From contig NZ_JAGQCD010000001.1 of the NCBI RefSeq assembly GCF_024345975.1, forward strand, positions 1 through 64,000: a stretch of DNA of 64,000 nucleotides, given 5' to 3'. Shown here one piece after another: positions 1-7,504 of this stretch. Positions within the stretch are counted from its first letter, which is position 1. Each line of letters begins with the position of its first letter. Source of the DNA: Cyanobium sp. Cruz-8D1. GTDB lineage: Bacteria > Cyanobacteriota > Cyanobacteriia > PCC-6307 > Cyanobiaceae. A program made the position numbers and the translations under genes. A model generated the notes under the pieces. It searched no databases. It was not told the origin of the DNA and saw nothing but the letters and a program-made list of their open reading frames with translations.

Positions 1-182
1 AGCGGATCCGGACGGGTCCGCCCGCGGGGCTGGTTCGCCTGCGGTTGCAGCTGGTTTCGCTCAATCCGGCGGGCACTGCGCACTGAGATGCCCGCCGCTG
101 CGGCAGCCGCCTCCTGGCTGCTGCCGCCTCGTCGTTTTGCCATGAACAGATTGCGTTGGTGGCTCGTCAGTGGTGCCGGCAT
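1..182 (-). CDS. istA: IS21 family transposase IstA, N-terminal part (partial)
   Basis: About 60 residues of an IstA-type transposase starting with MPAPLTSHQRN. The stretch has the features of the IS21 subgroup whose proteins begin with a short MPGxHxT..Q.RLYM-like segment, an AAAAAAGIS helix-turn-helix region and a conserved arginine- and proline-rich patch (RTRPDP) at about residues 55-60. An alternative internal ATG lies at 143. IstA carries the DDE integrase domain and would act with IstB; neither the catalytic part nor istB is visible because the gene runs off the window. The frame is open over the whole visible length. Confidence 0.75.
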   Translation of the reverse strand, partial: MPAPLTSHQRNLFMAKRRGGSSQEAAAAAAGISVRSARRIERNQLQPQANQPRGRTRPDP

Positions 183-229
183 CCCCTGGTCCCTGCGCAT
201 CGGCGCCAGGGTCTCCAGCACTCACCCCA

Positions 230-278
230 CCGGCCAACGAGCTTGTCGCCGACCGGCCAACTTCATTGTCGCCGGACA
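230..278 (-). repeat. Tandem terminal repeats of the IS21-family element
   Basis: Reading the minus strand from 278, two copies of a 22-base motif follow each other directly: CGGCGACAATGAAGTTGGCC then GG, and, after one T, CGGCGACAAGCTCGTTGGCC then GG. They differ at four central positions. Repeated motifs of this kind at the termini are a known property of IS21-family elements and are thought to be transposase binding sites. Confidence 0.75.
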
Positions 279-657
279 GGTCATAATCCTTGTCCTGATC
301 AGCGATCTGGGCGATCATCCACTCCCTGAGCAACCTGAAGAGCGCCTCGATCTCCACCCGCTCAAACAGGTAGAGGAAGGTGGAATCGCAGGGTGCCTTG
401 GGTAGCTCCAGATCCAGGGCTGCGGCGAACGCCCGGTGATGGCGCTTGGCAAAACGCTCCAGATCCCTGGCGCTGCGGCAGCCACTGAGGATGCCCAGGA
501 TCGCCATCAACAGTAGTAGCCACTGGGGGTAACGCACCCCTCGGCGCTTACGGCCTTCCGGCAACGCCTGCAGAAAGGCAATCAGATCAGCAGTGGCAGC
601 GGGGTCGGCCAACGGACGGGAGCAGTCCCGACAAAACCGGCACCAGCATGGCCGCAC
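279..657 (-). pseudogene. ISAs1 family transposase, N-terminal remnant
   Basis: The first 126 codons match the DDE_Tnp_1-associated N-terminal domain of ISAs1 (H-repeat) transposases: the segment RGVRYPQWLLLLMAILGILS followed by ARDLERFAKRHH and a FLYLFERVE stretch is characteristic. The frame continues into unrelated sequence after QDKDYD at about 279, exactly where the IS21 terminus begins. In relatives the next residues would be the start of the catalytic domain (a VCDGKTLRG-like motif), which is missing. The gene is therefore broken by the IS21 insertion. I could not identify the ISAs1 inverted repeat upstream of 657. Confidence 0.8.
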
Positions 658-880
658 CAGCCAACCCGTGACGGACTTTCAGTCGGCCCTGATCGCACGC
701 CCAATCGCTACAAAACCTCTCGGGTGTTACTCCCGATTCCAGATGTCATCTCCGCGATGGGGCACCGGCGATCCGATCGATGGCTTATCACTATTCCAGT
801 GGCCATCTGCGTACCAGGACAGATCTGCTCTCACTTGTTCGCCTCTTGCCATCGCAGAAGCTGGATTGGAGCTGTTGTCC

Positions 881-1069
881 TCAGTTGCTGGAGATCACCT
901 GGCCCACCACCACGGCCGCCACGGCCGAGAACAGGGTGATGCCCAGGGCTGTGAGGGGGCTCTGGCCCTGGGCCACGGCCAGGGTGGTGATCACACCGGC
1001 CCCGAGGCTGGCCACGGCGAGCTGGGAAGTGAGTTCGCTGCCGGTGCGGGGGCTGGGGCTCGGGGTCAC
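881..1069 (-). CDS. Small hydrophobic protein, 62 aa, unknown function
   Basis: A short polypeptide with a polar N-terminus (about 14 residues) and two hydrophobic segments (about residues 15-35 and 40-58), separated by the polar turn QGQSP. This suggests a two-helix membrane protein. Codon third positions are GC-rich like those of the neighbouring genes and the competing frames give no sensible protein. I recognise the general style of small conserved picocyanobacterial membrane proteins but no named family. It lies downstream of the ycf46 cluster on the same strand, about 200 bases away, and may be transcribed alone. The 658-880 and 1070-1278 flanks show nothing else I can support. Confidence 0.6.
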   Translation of the reverse strand: MTPSPSPRTGSELTSQLAVASLGAGVITTLAVAQGQSPLTALGITLFSAVAAVVVGQVISSN

Positions 1070-1278
1070 GGCGGCTTCTTCACGATTGATCGTCAGACGC
1101 TACGGGCGATGAAACGTTCTTCACCGTCGCCCCGTGCAAGCTGTTACCAGGCGTGGTTGTTCTTCATGAAGCCGTTACATCGAAGTGCATCGTCGCGGCC
1201 GCTCTGGGCCATGGCGGCATCTGCTGAATTCCTACAGATTGGTGCATCAAAAGTCTTCCACTTTCGTGCTGATTTGCC

Positions 1279-2769
1279 TCAGGAAAGCCGGCCGGCCCCG
1301 GAAGCCGGCCGGGCGCGGCCGCTGCTGGCCCAGCTGCGCAGGGCCTCCAGTTGCTCCCTGGCCGTGCGCGACAGGGGCACCACCTGGCTGGCGGCGGCGA
1401 TCAGGTCGGCTTCCCCGAGTTCGCGGCCCTCGCCGAAGGCCAGGTGCATGGCCTCAATCACGGTCTGCTCCAGCTCGGCGCCGGAGAAGTCGGCGGTGCG
1501 GTCCACCAGCACCTCCAGCGGAATCGCATGGGCCGGCCGCCGCCGCCGCAGCTGCAGATCCAGGATGGCCCGGCGCTCTTCGCCGTCGGGCAGTTCCAGC
1601 AGGAAGATCTCGTCGAAGCGGCCCTTGCGCAGCAGTTCCGCCGGCAGCCGCTCCACAGCGTTGGCGGTGGCCACCACGAACACGGCGCTGCTCTTTTCTG
1701 CCATCCAGGTCAGCAGGCTTGCCAGCACCCGTTGGCTGGTGCCGCCATCGCTGCGGCCGTCACCACCTCCGAAGCCCTTGTCGATCTCATCGATCCAGAG
1801 CACGCAGGGGGCCATGGCCTCGGCCCGCTGGATCATCTCCCGGGTGCGCGCCTCACTGGCCCCCACCAGGCCCGCGAACAGGCGCCCCACATCGAGACGC
1901 AGCAACGGCATCGCCCAGCTGTGGGCGATCGCCTTGGCGGTGAGCGATTTACCCGTGCCCTGGGGACCGATCAGCAGCACCCCCCGGGGCAGGGGCAGGC
2001 CGTAGCGCTGGGCCTCCTCGCTGAAGGCCCGGTGGCGTTGCTCCAGCCAGTGTTTGAGGGTGTCCAGGCCGCCGATGTCGGCGGGGGTGGCCTCGGTGGG
2101 GCAGTACTCCAGCAGTTCGCTGCGGGCGATGGCCTGGCGCTTTTCCTCCAGCACCTCCGACAGGTCTTCGATCCCCAACTGGCCCCGCTGGGCCAGGGCC
2201 CGGGCGGCCAGCTGGCGCACCCGCTGCTCGCTCAGCCCGTGGCAGGCGGCCGTGAGCGGCTCCAGGACGTCCGGGGCCAGGGGCTGGCCGCTGGCCTCGG
2301 CAATGGCCCGCAGCAACCGGCCGATCTCGCGGGCCTCGGGCAGGGGCAGCTCCAGCAGGGTGACGCTGTCTTCCAGCTCCCGCGGCATCTGCCATTCCGG
2401 GGCGCTGATCACCAGGGTGTGGGGCACCTGCCGCAGGCTCACGGCCAAATTGCGCAGCCGCCGGCAGACGCCGGGATCATCGGCATAGCGGTGGAAGTCC
2501 TTCAGCAGCAGGATCGCCCCCTGCTCGGCGGGGAGCCCGTCCAGGCCGCCCAGGGCCGCCATCGGCTGACGCACCGCCTGGCCCTGCAGGTTGGCGACCC
2601 CGCTCAGGCCGCCGATGAAGTCCCAGCGCAGCAGGGTGCGGCCCCCCAGGCGCTCGGCGGCCCGCTCCAGCAGCCCCTCCACCCGCTCCTCCTCCAGGCT
2701 GCGGATCCACAGGATCGGCGTGCGGGAGCGGATCAGAAGATCCAGCTGATCGGCCAGGTTGTGGACCAT
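1279..2769 (-). CDS. ycf46: AAA-family ATPase, Ycf46-like
   Basis: A 496-residue ATPase of the Ycf46 type. An N-terminal domain (about 1-225) resembles a degenerate AAA module (ILWIRSLEEER near residue 20, ILLLKDFHRY near 87). The active AAA domain follows, with Walker A GPQGTGKS at about 268-275, Walker B VLWIDEIDK at about 323-331 and a sensor/arginine-finger region in RKGRFDEIFLLELP. Ycf46 has been linked in Synechocystis to regulation of inorganic carbon use and photosynthesis; that role is inferred here from family membership only. It is the last gene of the rpmH-rnpA-PH-yidC-yceD-ycf46 cluster, three bases after yceD, so probably cotranscribed with it. The C-terminus ends in a basic, alanine-rich tail. 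Confidence 0.9.
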   Translation of the reverse strand: MVHNLADQLDLLIRSRTPILWIRSLEEERVEGLLERAAERLGGRTLLRWDFIGGLSGVANLQGQAVRQPMAALGGLDGLPAEQGAILLLKDFHRYADDPGVCRRLRNLAVSLRQVPHTLVISAPEWQMPRELEDSVTLLELPLPEAREIGRLLRAIAEASGQPLAPDVLEPLTAACHGLSEQRVRQLAARALAQRGQLGIEDLSEVLEEKRQAIARSELLEYCPTEATPADIGGLDTLKHWLEQRHRAFSEEAQRYGLPLPRGVLLIGPQGTGKSLTAKAIAHSWAMPLLRLDVGRLFAGLVGASEARTREMIQRAEAMAPCVLWIDEIDKGFGGGDGRSDGGTSQRVLASLLTWMAEKSSAVFVVATANAVERLPAELLRKGRFDEIFLLELPDGEERRAILDLQLRRRRPAHAIPLEVLVDRTADFSGAELEQTVIEAMHLAFGEGRELGEADLIAAASQVVPLSRTAREQLEALRSWASSGRARPASGAGRLS

Positions 2770-2772
2770 GGC

Positions 2773-3264
2773 TCAGCGCAGGGAGCGGAGAGCCGCCCAG
2801 CGGGGATCACCGGCTCCGTCCCCGTTGGCGTCGCGCTGGGACAGCGGTGGGCCGGGACAGTCGGCACCGCAGCGGTTCACCAGTGGCAACTGCAGCGTGA
2901 GCTGTTCGAACAGCCAGCGCTCCGGATCGAAGTTGCTGCCGGGATCAAGGCACTCCACCGGATCCTCGGCCGCGAACACCACCTCCTCCTCCTGCGGGCC
3001 CGCCACGCCGATCTCCAGAAGCTCGCGGGCTTTGGCCGCCAGGACGTGGTTGTAGGTCTGCAGGCAACGGTCGCAGCAGAGGGTGATGATCGTTTCGGCC
3101 GTGCCTTCCACCTCCAGCACCGTGCCGTGGTGGATCGCCCGCAGCTGCCCTCGCACCGGGGTGAGGCTGGCCAGGCCAGCGATGGGCTGGTCGACCGGCC
3201 AGGTGCGACCGTCGCTGAGCAGCCGCAACTCCTGCAGGGGCAGTGGCTGCAGCCGGGGAATCAT
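2773..3264 (-). CDS. yceD: YceD/DUF177 family protein (23S rRNA accumulation protein)
   Basis: A 163-residue protein of the DUF177 family. The diagnostic cysteines are visible: CCDRC at residues 63-67 and a second cluster RCGADC near 131-136, which in this family are thought to bind a metal. The central acidic stretch ([11 protein letters not shown]) is also typical. In E. coli and chloroplasts members are needed for normal 23S rRNA accumulation, which fits the neighbourhood of rpmH, rnpA and yidC. The start codon overlaps the yidC stop by four bases, so translation is probably coupled. Confidence 0.88.
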   Translation of the reverse strand: MIPRLQPLPLQELRLLSDGRTWPVDQPIAGLASLTPVRGQLRAIHHGTVLEVEGTAETIITLCCDRCLQTYNHVLAAKARELLEIGVAGPQEEEVVFAAEDPVECLDPGSNFDPERWLFEQLTLQLPLVNRCGADCPGPPLSQRDANGDGAGDPRWAALRSLR

Positions 3265-4400
3265 TTCTTGGCCTTGGGCTCGAAGGGCAACCGGCCGCCA
3301 CCGCCGCCTGCGCCGGCCGTGGCCGTGGCCGGCTGCTGGGCGAGTTGCTTGTCGAGGATCGCCTGCAGGTTGTCGGGCAGGGCCTCACGGGTGAGCAGGA
3401 AGGTCTGGACCCCCTGGAACACGTTGGCCACCACCATGTAAAGCAGCACCCCGGCGGGGAGCGGGAAGAACAGGAACATCGCCGTGATCATCACCGGCGT
3501 GATCTTGTTGGCGGTGGCCTGCTGGGGATTGGCGGGCATGCCCATGCCCGAGAGCAGCTGGGACGCGAACAGGGAGGCACCGAAGGCCCCCACCAGGATG
3601 GCGATGTCCCAGTTGATCGCCCCATCGGTGTAGAAGCCCACCTGGCCCAGGGCCTTGATGAACAGGAAACCGCTGCGGGCCGCCAGGCCGGGAATACGCG
3701 CCTCAACGGTGGCGTCGCCGGTGGTCAGGGCCGTGATCGTGCCCTGGTCATCCACCTGCACCACACCCTCGCCCTTGGTCACCACCCAGCTGGGGGTGAA
3801 GCTGTCGCCGTGCTCGACCGTGCCCAGCAGGGAGCTGAAGCTGGTGCCGTCCTTGCCGTGCAGCTCCACCTGGGTGCTGTCACCCACGCCGAGCTTGGTG
3901 CCGCCCTCAAGGCTGGCGATCACGGGAACGTGCTCGGTTTCGCTGATGAAGATCGAGTGGCTGGCGCTGTTGAAGGGCTTGGTTTCCACCGCGGCGATCT
4001 CCCCGGCCGGCAGCACCTTGAGGTTGATCGGGTAGGGGACGTCGGCGAAGGGGGATCCCCGCAGGGTGGCGAACAGGGCGAACAGGATCGGCATCTGCAC
4101 CAGCAGGGGCAGGCAACCCGACAGGGGGCTGCCGAACTCCTTCATCAGACCGCCCAGCTCCTCCTGCTGCTTCTGGGGGTTGTTGGCGTACTTGGCCTTG
4201 ATTTCGGCCTGGCGTTGCTGCATCACCGGCTGGGCGATGCGCATGCGCCGGGCGCTGCGGATCGAGCCCGCGCTCAGCGGGAACAGGGCGAGGCGAATGA
4301 CCACGGTGAGGGCCACGATCGCGAGCCCATAGCTGGGAACCAATCCGTAGAAGAAATCAAGGATCGGGAGCAGCAGGTTGTCGGAGATGTAGCCGATCAC
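3261..4400 (-). CDS. yidC: Membrane protein insertase YidC (Oxa1/Alb3 family)
   Basis: 379 residues, with the 60-kDa-type periplasmic domain absent as usual in cyanobacteria. The first helix lies near residues 15-40 and holds the conserved hydrophilic-groove arginine (R36, [10 protein letters not shown]). A basic cytoplasmic hairpin follows (about 45-90, [12 protein letters not shown]), then hydrophobic segments near 95-115, 265-285, and 300-330 ([18 protein letters not shown]). Between the second and third helices lies an insert of about 115 residues (roughly 135-250) of soluble, beta-rich character ending [12 protein letters not shown], reminiscent of a bacterial Ig-like fold. The protein inserts proteins into the plasma and thylakoid membranes. 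It sits after rnpA and the PH-domain gene and overlaps yceD. Confidence 0.93.
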   Translation of the reverse strand: MIGYISDNLLLPILDFFYGLVPSYGLAIVALTVVIRLALFPLSAGSIRSARRMRIAQPVMQQRQAEIKAKYANNPQKQQEELGGLMKEFGSPLSGCLPLLVQMPILFALFATLRGSPFADVPYPINLKVLPAGEIAAVETKPFNSASHSIFISETEHVPVIASLEGGTKLGVGDSTQVELHGKDGTSFSSLLGTVEHGDSFTPSWVVTKGEGVVQVDDQGTITALTTGDATVEARIPGLAARSGFLFIKALGQVGFYTDGAINWDIAILVGAFGASLFASQLLSGMGMPANPQQATANKITPVMITAMFLFFPLPAGVLLYMVVANVFQGVQTFLLTREALPDNLQAILDKQLAQQPATATAGAGGGGGRLPFEPKAKK

Positions 4401-4475
4401 GGCAGGGGTGCGCTGGGGTGGGGACTCTCGGCTGCCAGTGTGCCCGACCGGGGAGACCGGATGGGGGTCAGGTGG

Positions 4476-4940
4476 TCAGGCGCTTTCACGGGCCGGGGGG
4501 GCGAAGCCGGCCGGCCCGGCGGCACCGGGCGTGCGGGGGGCGGCTTTGCTGCGGCTGTCGCGGCGCTCCTCGATGTAGGTCTCAAGTTCGCGGAAGCGGG
4601 GCACCGCCCGCATTTCGAGCTTGGCGCCGTCGTTGAGCACCAGCACCATGTCGCCCCAGGCGCCGAAGCCCCGCGGAACGGAGCGCACCTCGCGGATCTG
4701 GCTGTAGACGACCTGGGTGCGGTCGCGGCCGAGCCAGCCGCCGCTGACGCTGATCCGCCGGCTGGTGATGCGGAACCGCAGCCACAGCGCCCGCACGATG
4801 GCCCCCACGGCAAAGGGGATGCCGATCAGGGTGAGGCCGAACAGCAGGTTGATGAGCAGGTCGCCCTTGGCGGGGCCCCCCTCGTAGAAGACCGTTTCAT
4901 TGATCTCAAGTTTGTTCTCCACCCTGTCCTCCGGGGTCAA
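4476..4940 (-). CDS. PH domain-containing membrane protein
   Basis: 154 residues. Two close hydrophobic helices at about residues 27-52 are followed by a bacterial PH-like domain (about 55-125: RITSRRISVSGG, TQVVYSQIREVR, GDMVLVLNDG). A disordered Ala/Pro/Arg tail ends the protein. Homologous small PH proteins stand in the same place, between rnpA and yidC, in picocyanobacteria as far as I recall; their function is unknown, perhaps membrane-protein assembly given the neighbours. The start at 4940 lies 35 bases inside rnpA, a long overlap that suggests coupled translation; a later start would cut into the acidic N-terminus (MTPEDRVENK). Confidence 0.82.
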   Translation of the reverse strand: MTPEDRVENKLEINETVFYEGGPAKGDLLINLLFGLTLIGIPFAVGAIVRALWLRFRITSRRISVSGGWLGRDRTQVVYSQIREVRSVPRGFGAWGDMVLVLNDGAKLEMRAVPRFRELETYIEERRDSRSKAAPRTPGAAGPAGFAPPARESA

Positions 4941-5313
4941 GGAGCAATCCTGCCTGGCTCAGCAGATGGGTGCATTCTCCCAGCAGCTGGGCCTCGCCGC
5001 GCTCCAGGCAGCCGGGCTTGAGCGTGATCAGCAGCCAGAGGGGATGGGCCGGGGCCGGGGGTTGGCGGAGCAGCTGGTCGTGGAACAGGCGACGCAAGCG
5101 ATTGCGGCGCACCGCCAGCTTGCTCACCTTGCTGCTGACAACAAGGCCGCACCGCCAGAGACTGGCGCGCGGTGGTGTACCGGGTTGCAGCAGGGACGGG
5201 TCAGCCTTCAGGACACGGAGCACCAAGGCCGGGCCCTGAAAACGGCGCCCCTGGCGGTACAACCGATCAAAGACTCGCCTTCCCCTGAGCCGGTGCTTCT
5301 GCGGCAGGGCCAC
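4906..5313 (-). CDS. rnpA: Ribonuclease P protein component
   Basis: 135 residues. The N-terminus (LPQKHRLRGRRVFDRLYRQG) and the arginine-rich signature AVRRNRLRRLF near residues 67-77 identify the protein subunit of RNase P, which helps the catalytic RNA process tRNA precursors. It starts 20 bases downstream of rpmH, the universal bacterial gene pair, and its 3' end overlaps the PH-domain gene by 35 bases. Length is normal for cyanobacteria. Confidence 0.93.
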   Translation of the reverse strand: MALPQKHRLRGRRVFDRLYRQGRRFQGPALVLRVLKADPSLLQPGTPPRASLWRCGLVVSSKVSKLAVRRNRLRRLFHDQLLRQPPAPAHPLWLLITLKPGCLERGEAQLLGECTHLLSQAGLLLDPGGQGGEQT

Positions 5314-5332
5314 GGCCCCCTCCCGGTCGGCC

Positions 5333-5470
5333 TCAGACCGCCAGGCGGGCCCGGCCGCGGCGACGGCGGGTGCGGATCACACGACGACCGGTGTGGGTGC
5401 GCATCCGCACCCTGAACCCCGAGACCCGCTTGCGCTTGCGGCTTGTTCCTTCCAATGTGCGCTTCGTCAT
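5333..5470 (-). CDS. rpmH: 50S ribosomal protein L34
   Basis: A 45-residue basic protein starting [20 protein letters not shown] and ending [10 protein letters not shown], the standard L34 sequence in cyanobacterial form. ATG is at 5470 and the stop at 5333-5335. It is the first gene of the rpmH-rnpA-PH-yidC-yceD-ycf46 run. Its promoter should lie in the 28-base gap to the DUF2808 gene or inside that gene; no clear box was recognised. Confidence 0.95.
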   Translation of the reverse strand: MTKRTLEGTSRKRKRVSGFRVRMRTHTGRRVIRTRRRRGRARLAV

Positions 5471-5498
5471 TCTGCTGTCTGCTCAGTGGGTCACCCTA

Positions 5499-6137
5499 TC
5501 AGTTGGAGCCGTTGGGCACGATCTGGATCAGCCAGCTGCCCAGGTAGCCCGAGACAGGGATGTCGCCGGGGGCCTGGGCCAGGGCGTTGAACTGATACAT
5601 GCCGGCGTTGAACGGGTTGAACACGTTCATGTAGACCCCGATGGTGTCCTTGTCGGAGATAGGGGTTTCCGGAAAGATGTCGATGGTTTTGCCGTTTTCC
5701 GATACTTCGATCGTGGCTGGAATGGTCTGCTGGCAGCGGGTTCTCTTCAGCATTCCCCCTTCACTCATCTTGCAGAGCTTGACCTGCTTGGGATCGATCT
5801 TGCTGTCGAAGTGGCTGGGAACGCTGATGCTCAACTTGAGGATGGCCGTCTTGCGGTCCTTCGGCCGCAGCATCAGGTAGTACTCCGCCCGCTGCATGCG
5901 GGTGGTGTCGGTGGTGAAGAAATAAAGCTTGCGGTAGTCCTTGTTGTTTTCCCAGCGGAATTCCATCAGCCCGGGGGTGCCCTGGGCGAGGGACGGAGGG
6001 GTGGCGACAGGGGAGAGGACGGTGGCGGTGGCCACGGCCAGCGCTCCGAGGCTGGCGGTGCCCAGACGGCCGATCAAGCCCAGGGCATGGGACCGCTCAC
6101 GCGGAAGGGAAGGCATGGCCGGAAGAGATGTCATCAC
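5499..6137 (-). CDS. DUF2808 domain-containing secreted protein
   Basis: 212 residues, with a basic N-terminus and a hydrophobic stretch at about 22-50 ending in PPSLAQG, consistent with a cleaved signal peptide. The mature part is the DUF2808 domain, found almost only in cyanobacteria (YYLMLRPKDRKTAILKLSIS, a cysteine pair around CKMSEGG and TRCQQT, ending in GSWLIQIV). Function is unknown; an envelope or periplasmic role is implied by the signal peptide. It is on the same strand as rpmH, 28 bases upstream, and could be read into it. ATG at 6137 is followed immediately by a second ATG. Confidence 0.85.
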   Translation of the reverse strand: MMTSLPAMPSLPRERSHALGLIGRLGTASLGALAVATATVLSPVATPPSLAQGTPGLMEFRWENNKDYRKLYFFTTDTTRMQRAEYYLMLRPKDRKTAILKLSISVPSHFDSKIDPKQVKLCKMSEGGMLKRTRCQQTIPATIEVSENGKTIDIFPETPISDKDTIGVYMNVFNPFNAGMYQFNALAQAPGDIPVSGYLGSWLIQIVPNGSN

Positions 6138-6172
6138 AAAAGTCTCAACACGCCCATGCGCCTGTCGCGAGA

Positions 6173-6589
6173 TCAGTGGTCGGCGGGGGAGCTGGCTGGG
6201 GCCGAAGGGTGCCCCGAATCAGCCCGGTCGGGGCGCAGCCGGGCGGCGTCCCGCAGGTAGGGATGCACCACTTCCCGCTTGGCCTCCATCCAGGCGTGGG
6301 CCAGGAGTCGGATGCAGCGGGGTAGGTCGCCGGCCACCGCCATCTGCTGGCAGTCCAGCAGGGCCACCTGGCCCCAGTCGGTACGGCGCCTGGCGATCGC
6401 GGCCGGGAAGCAAGCGTCCAGGTCGGCCGTGACGGAGAAGGTCACGGAAAGCACCCGCTCTCCCACCAGGCCGTTGCGTTGCAGCAACGCGTCGATCAGT
6501 TCGGCTACGGCCTCTGCGATCGCTTCGCCGCTGTTGGCGCTGGCGGTGGTGGCTCCCCGCAGGGCCCTCAGCTCGAGACCAGGCTTCAT
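6173..6589 (-). CDS. aroH: Chorismate mutase, AroH class
   Basis: 138 residues of the trimeric AroH (Bacillus-type) fold, converting chorismate to prephenate for phenylalanine and tyrosine synthesis. Visible signatures are the N-terminal LRALRGATTASANS (catalytic arginine near residue 11), FSVTADLDACFPA, and LLDCQQM followed by the active-site arginine in RCIRLL, then VHPYLRDAARLRPD near the C-terminus. At the position of B. subtilis Glu78 the residue here is glutamine, which I recall as the usual cyanobacterial form. It lies four bases after sppA on the same strand, so the two are likely cotranscribed. Confidence 0.88.
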   Translation of the reverse strand: MKPGLELRALRGATTASANSGEAIAEAVAELIDALLQRNGLVGERVLSVTFSVTADLDACFPAAIARRRTDWGQVALLDCQQMAVAGDLPRCIRLLAHAWMEAKREVVHPYLRDAARLRPDRADSGHPSAPASSPADH

Positions 6590-6593
6590 GACG

Positions 6594-7406
6594 TCAGGGG
6601 CGATGGAGCCAGAGGGGCTGGCCAGTCCAGGCCAGCTCCAGGCTCAGGGACTGGGACAGCTGCTGCAGCAGTGTGGCTCCCGGCAGCAGGCCGAGCAGCT
6701 TTCTGGGCGGTTTGCCGAAGCTGACGGTGCGGGTTTTCTCCGGATCCAGCCCGGCCAGCTCCGCCGCCAGTCGCCGGGCACTCTCCTCGTCGCCGAGGAC
6801 GTCCACCAGGCCCAGGGGCAGGGCCTGGGCGCCACTGAAGACCCGCCCGTCAGCGAAACCGCGCACCGCCGCCTCCTCCAGGCCCCGACCGACGGCGACC
6901 GCGGCGACGAACTGGCCGTAGCTGGAATCGATCAGCTCCTGCAGCAGCTGGCGTTCCGCGTCCGAGAGGCCGCGGTCGGGCGAAAGGATGTCCTTGTAAA
7001 GGCCGCTCTTGACGGTTTCGAAGCGGATGCCGATCCGTTTCAGCAGTCGGGACAGATCGTTGCCCCGCAGGATCACACCGATCGAACCGGTGATGGTGCC
7101 GGGATTGGCGACGATCTTCTCCGCCGCCACCCCCACGTAGACGCCGCCGGAAGCGGAGATGTTGCCGAAGCTGGCCACCACCCGGCAGCCCTTCTCCCGC
7201 AGCCGCAGCAAGGCTGCGTGGATCTCCTGGCTGTCGCCGACGGTGCCACCGGGACTGTCGATGCGCAGCAGCAGGGCGGGGCACTCCCGTTGCTGCACCT
7301 GCTCGATGGCCTTGAGTACCCGGACGCGGGTGCCCCCGGCGATCGGCCCTTCGATGGCGATGCGCGCCAGGGTTCGACGGGACTTGCGGCGCCAGGGCCA
7401 GGGCAT
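6594..7406 (-). CDS. sppA: Signal peptide peptidase SppA (family S49), short form
   Basis: 270 residues, the short single-domain form of S49 peptidase. The catalytic serine sits in ISASGGVYVG (about residues 83-92) and the catalytic lysine in VKSGLYKD (about 131-138). LLRIDSPGGTVGDSQEI is the conserved segment before the active site. The usual N-terminal membrane anchor is not evident: the protein begins with a short basic WRRKSRR segment. It would degrade cleaved signal peptides or membrane protein fragments. It is followed by aroH four bases later. Upstream is a 98-base gap shared with the divergent EamA transporter, the likely promoter region for both. Confidence 0.88.
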   Translation of the reverse strand: MPWPWRRKSRRTLARIAIEGPIAGGTRVRVLKAIEQVQQRECPALLLRIDSPGGTVGDSQEIHAALLRLREKGCRVVASFGNISASGGVYVGVAAEKIVANPGTITGSIGVILRGNDLSRLLKRIGIRFETVKSGLYKDILSPDRGLSDAERQLLQELIDSSYGQFVAAVAVGRGLEEAAVRGFADGRVFSGAQALPLGLVDVLGDEESARRLAAELAGLDPEKTRTVSFGKPPRKLLGLLPGATLLQQLSQSLSLELAWTGQPLWLHRP

Positions 7407-7504
7407 TGTGGAGAGGCGTGGTGGCTGGATCTTAAAAAGAAGCCCTTGATGGGCCCGCTGCCACGCCGTTCACCCCTTCACCTCCGACCCAGGCCGCACG
7501 CCCC

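Larger units (their letters stand above)
1..278 (-). mobile_element. IS21-family insertion sequence, end and istA start (runs off the left edge)
   Basis: The left edge of the window is one end of an IS21-family element read on the minus strand. Two things show it: the start of an IstA-type transposase, and, upstream of it, a tandem pair of long terminal-repeat motifs typical of IS21 ends. The outermost base appears to be 278, where minus-strand sequence begins TGTCCGGCGACA and the reading frame of an ISAs1 transposase stops abruptly. The element therefore looks inserted in that transposase gene. The other end, istB and any target duplication lie outside the window. Confidence 0.8.

Noticed and set aside
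1351-5021. Long plus-strand frames opposite ycf46, yidC and the PH gene (up to almost 700 codons)
   Set aside because: High GC leaves long open antisense frames. Their products are low-complexity Gln/Gly/His/Arg sequences without family resemblance, while the minus-strand genes have clear motifs.
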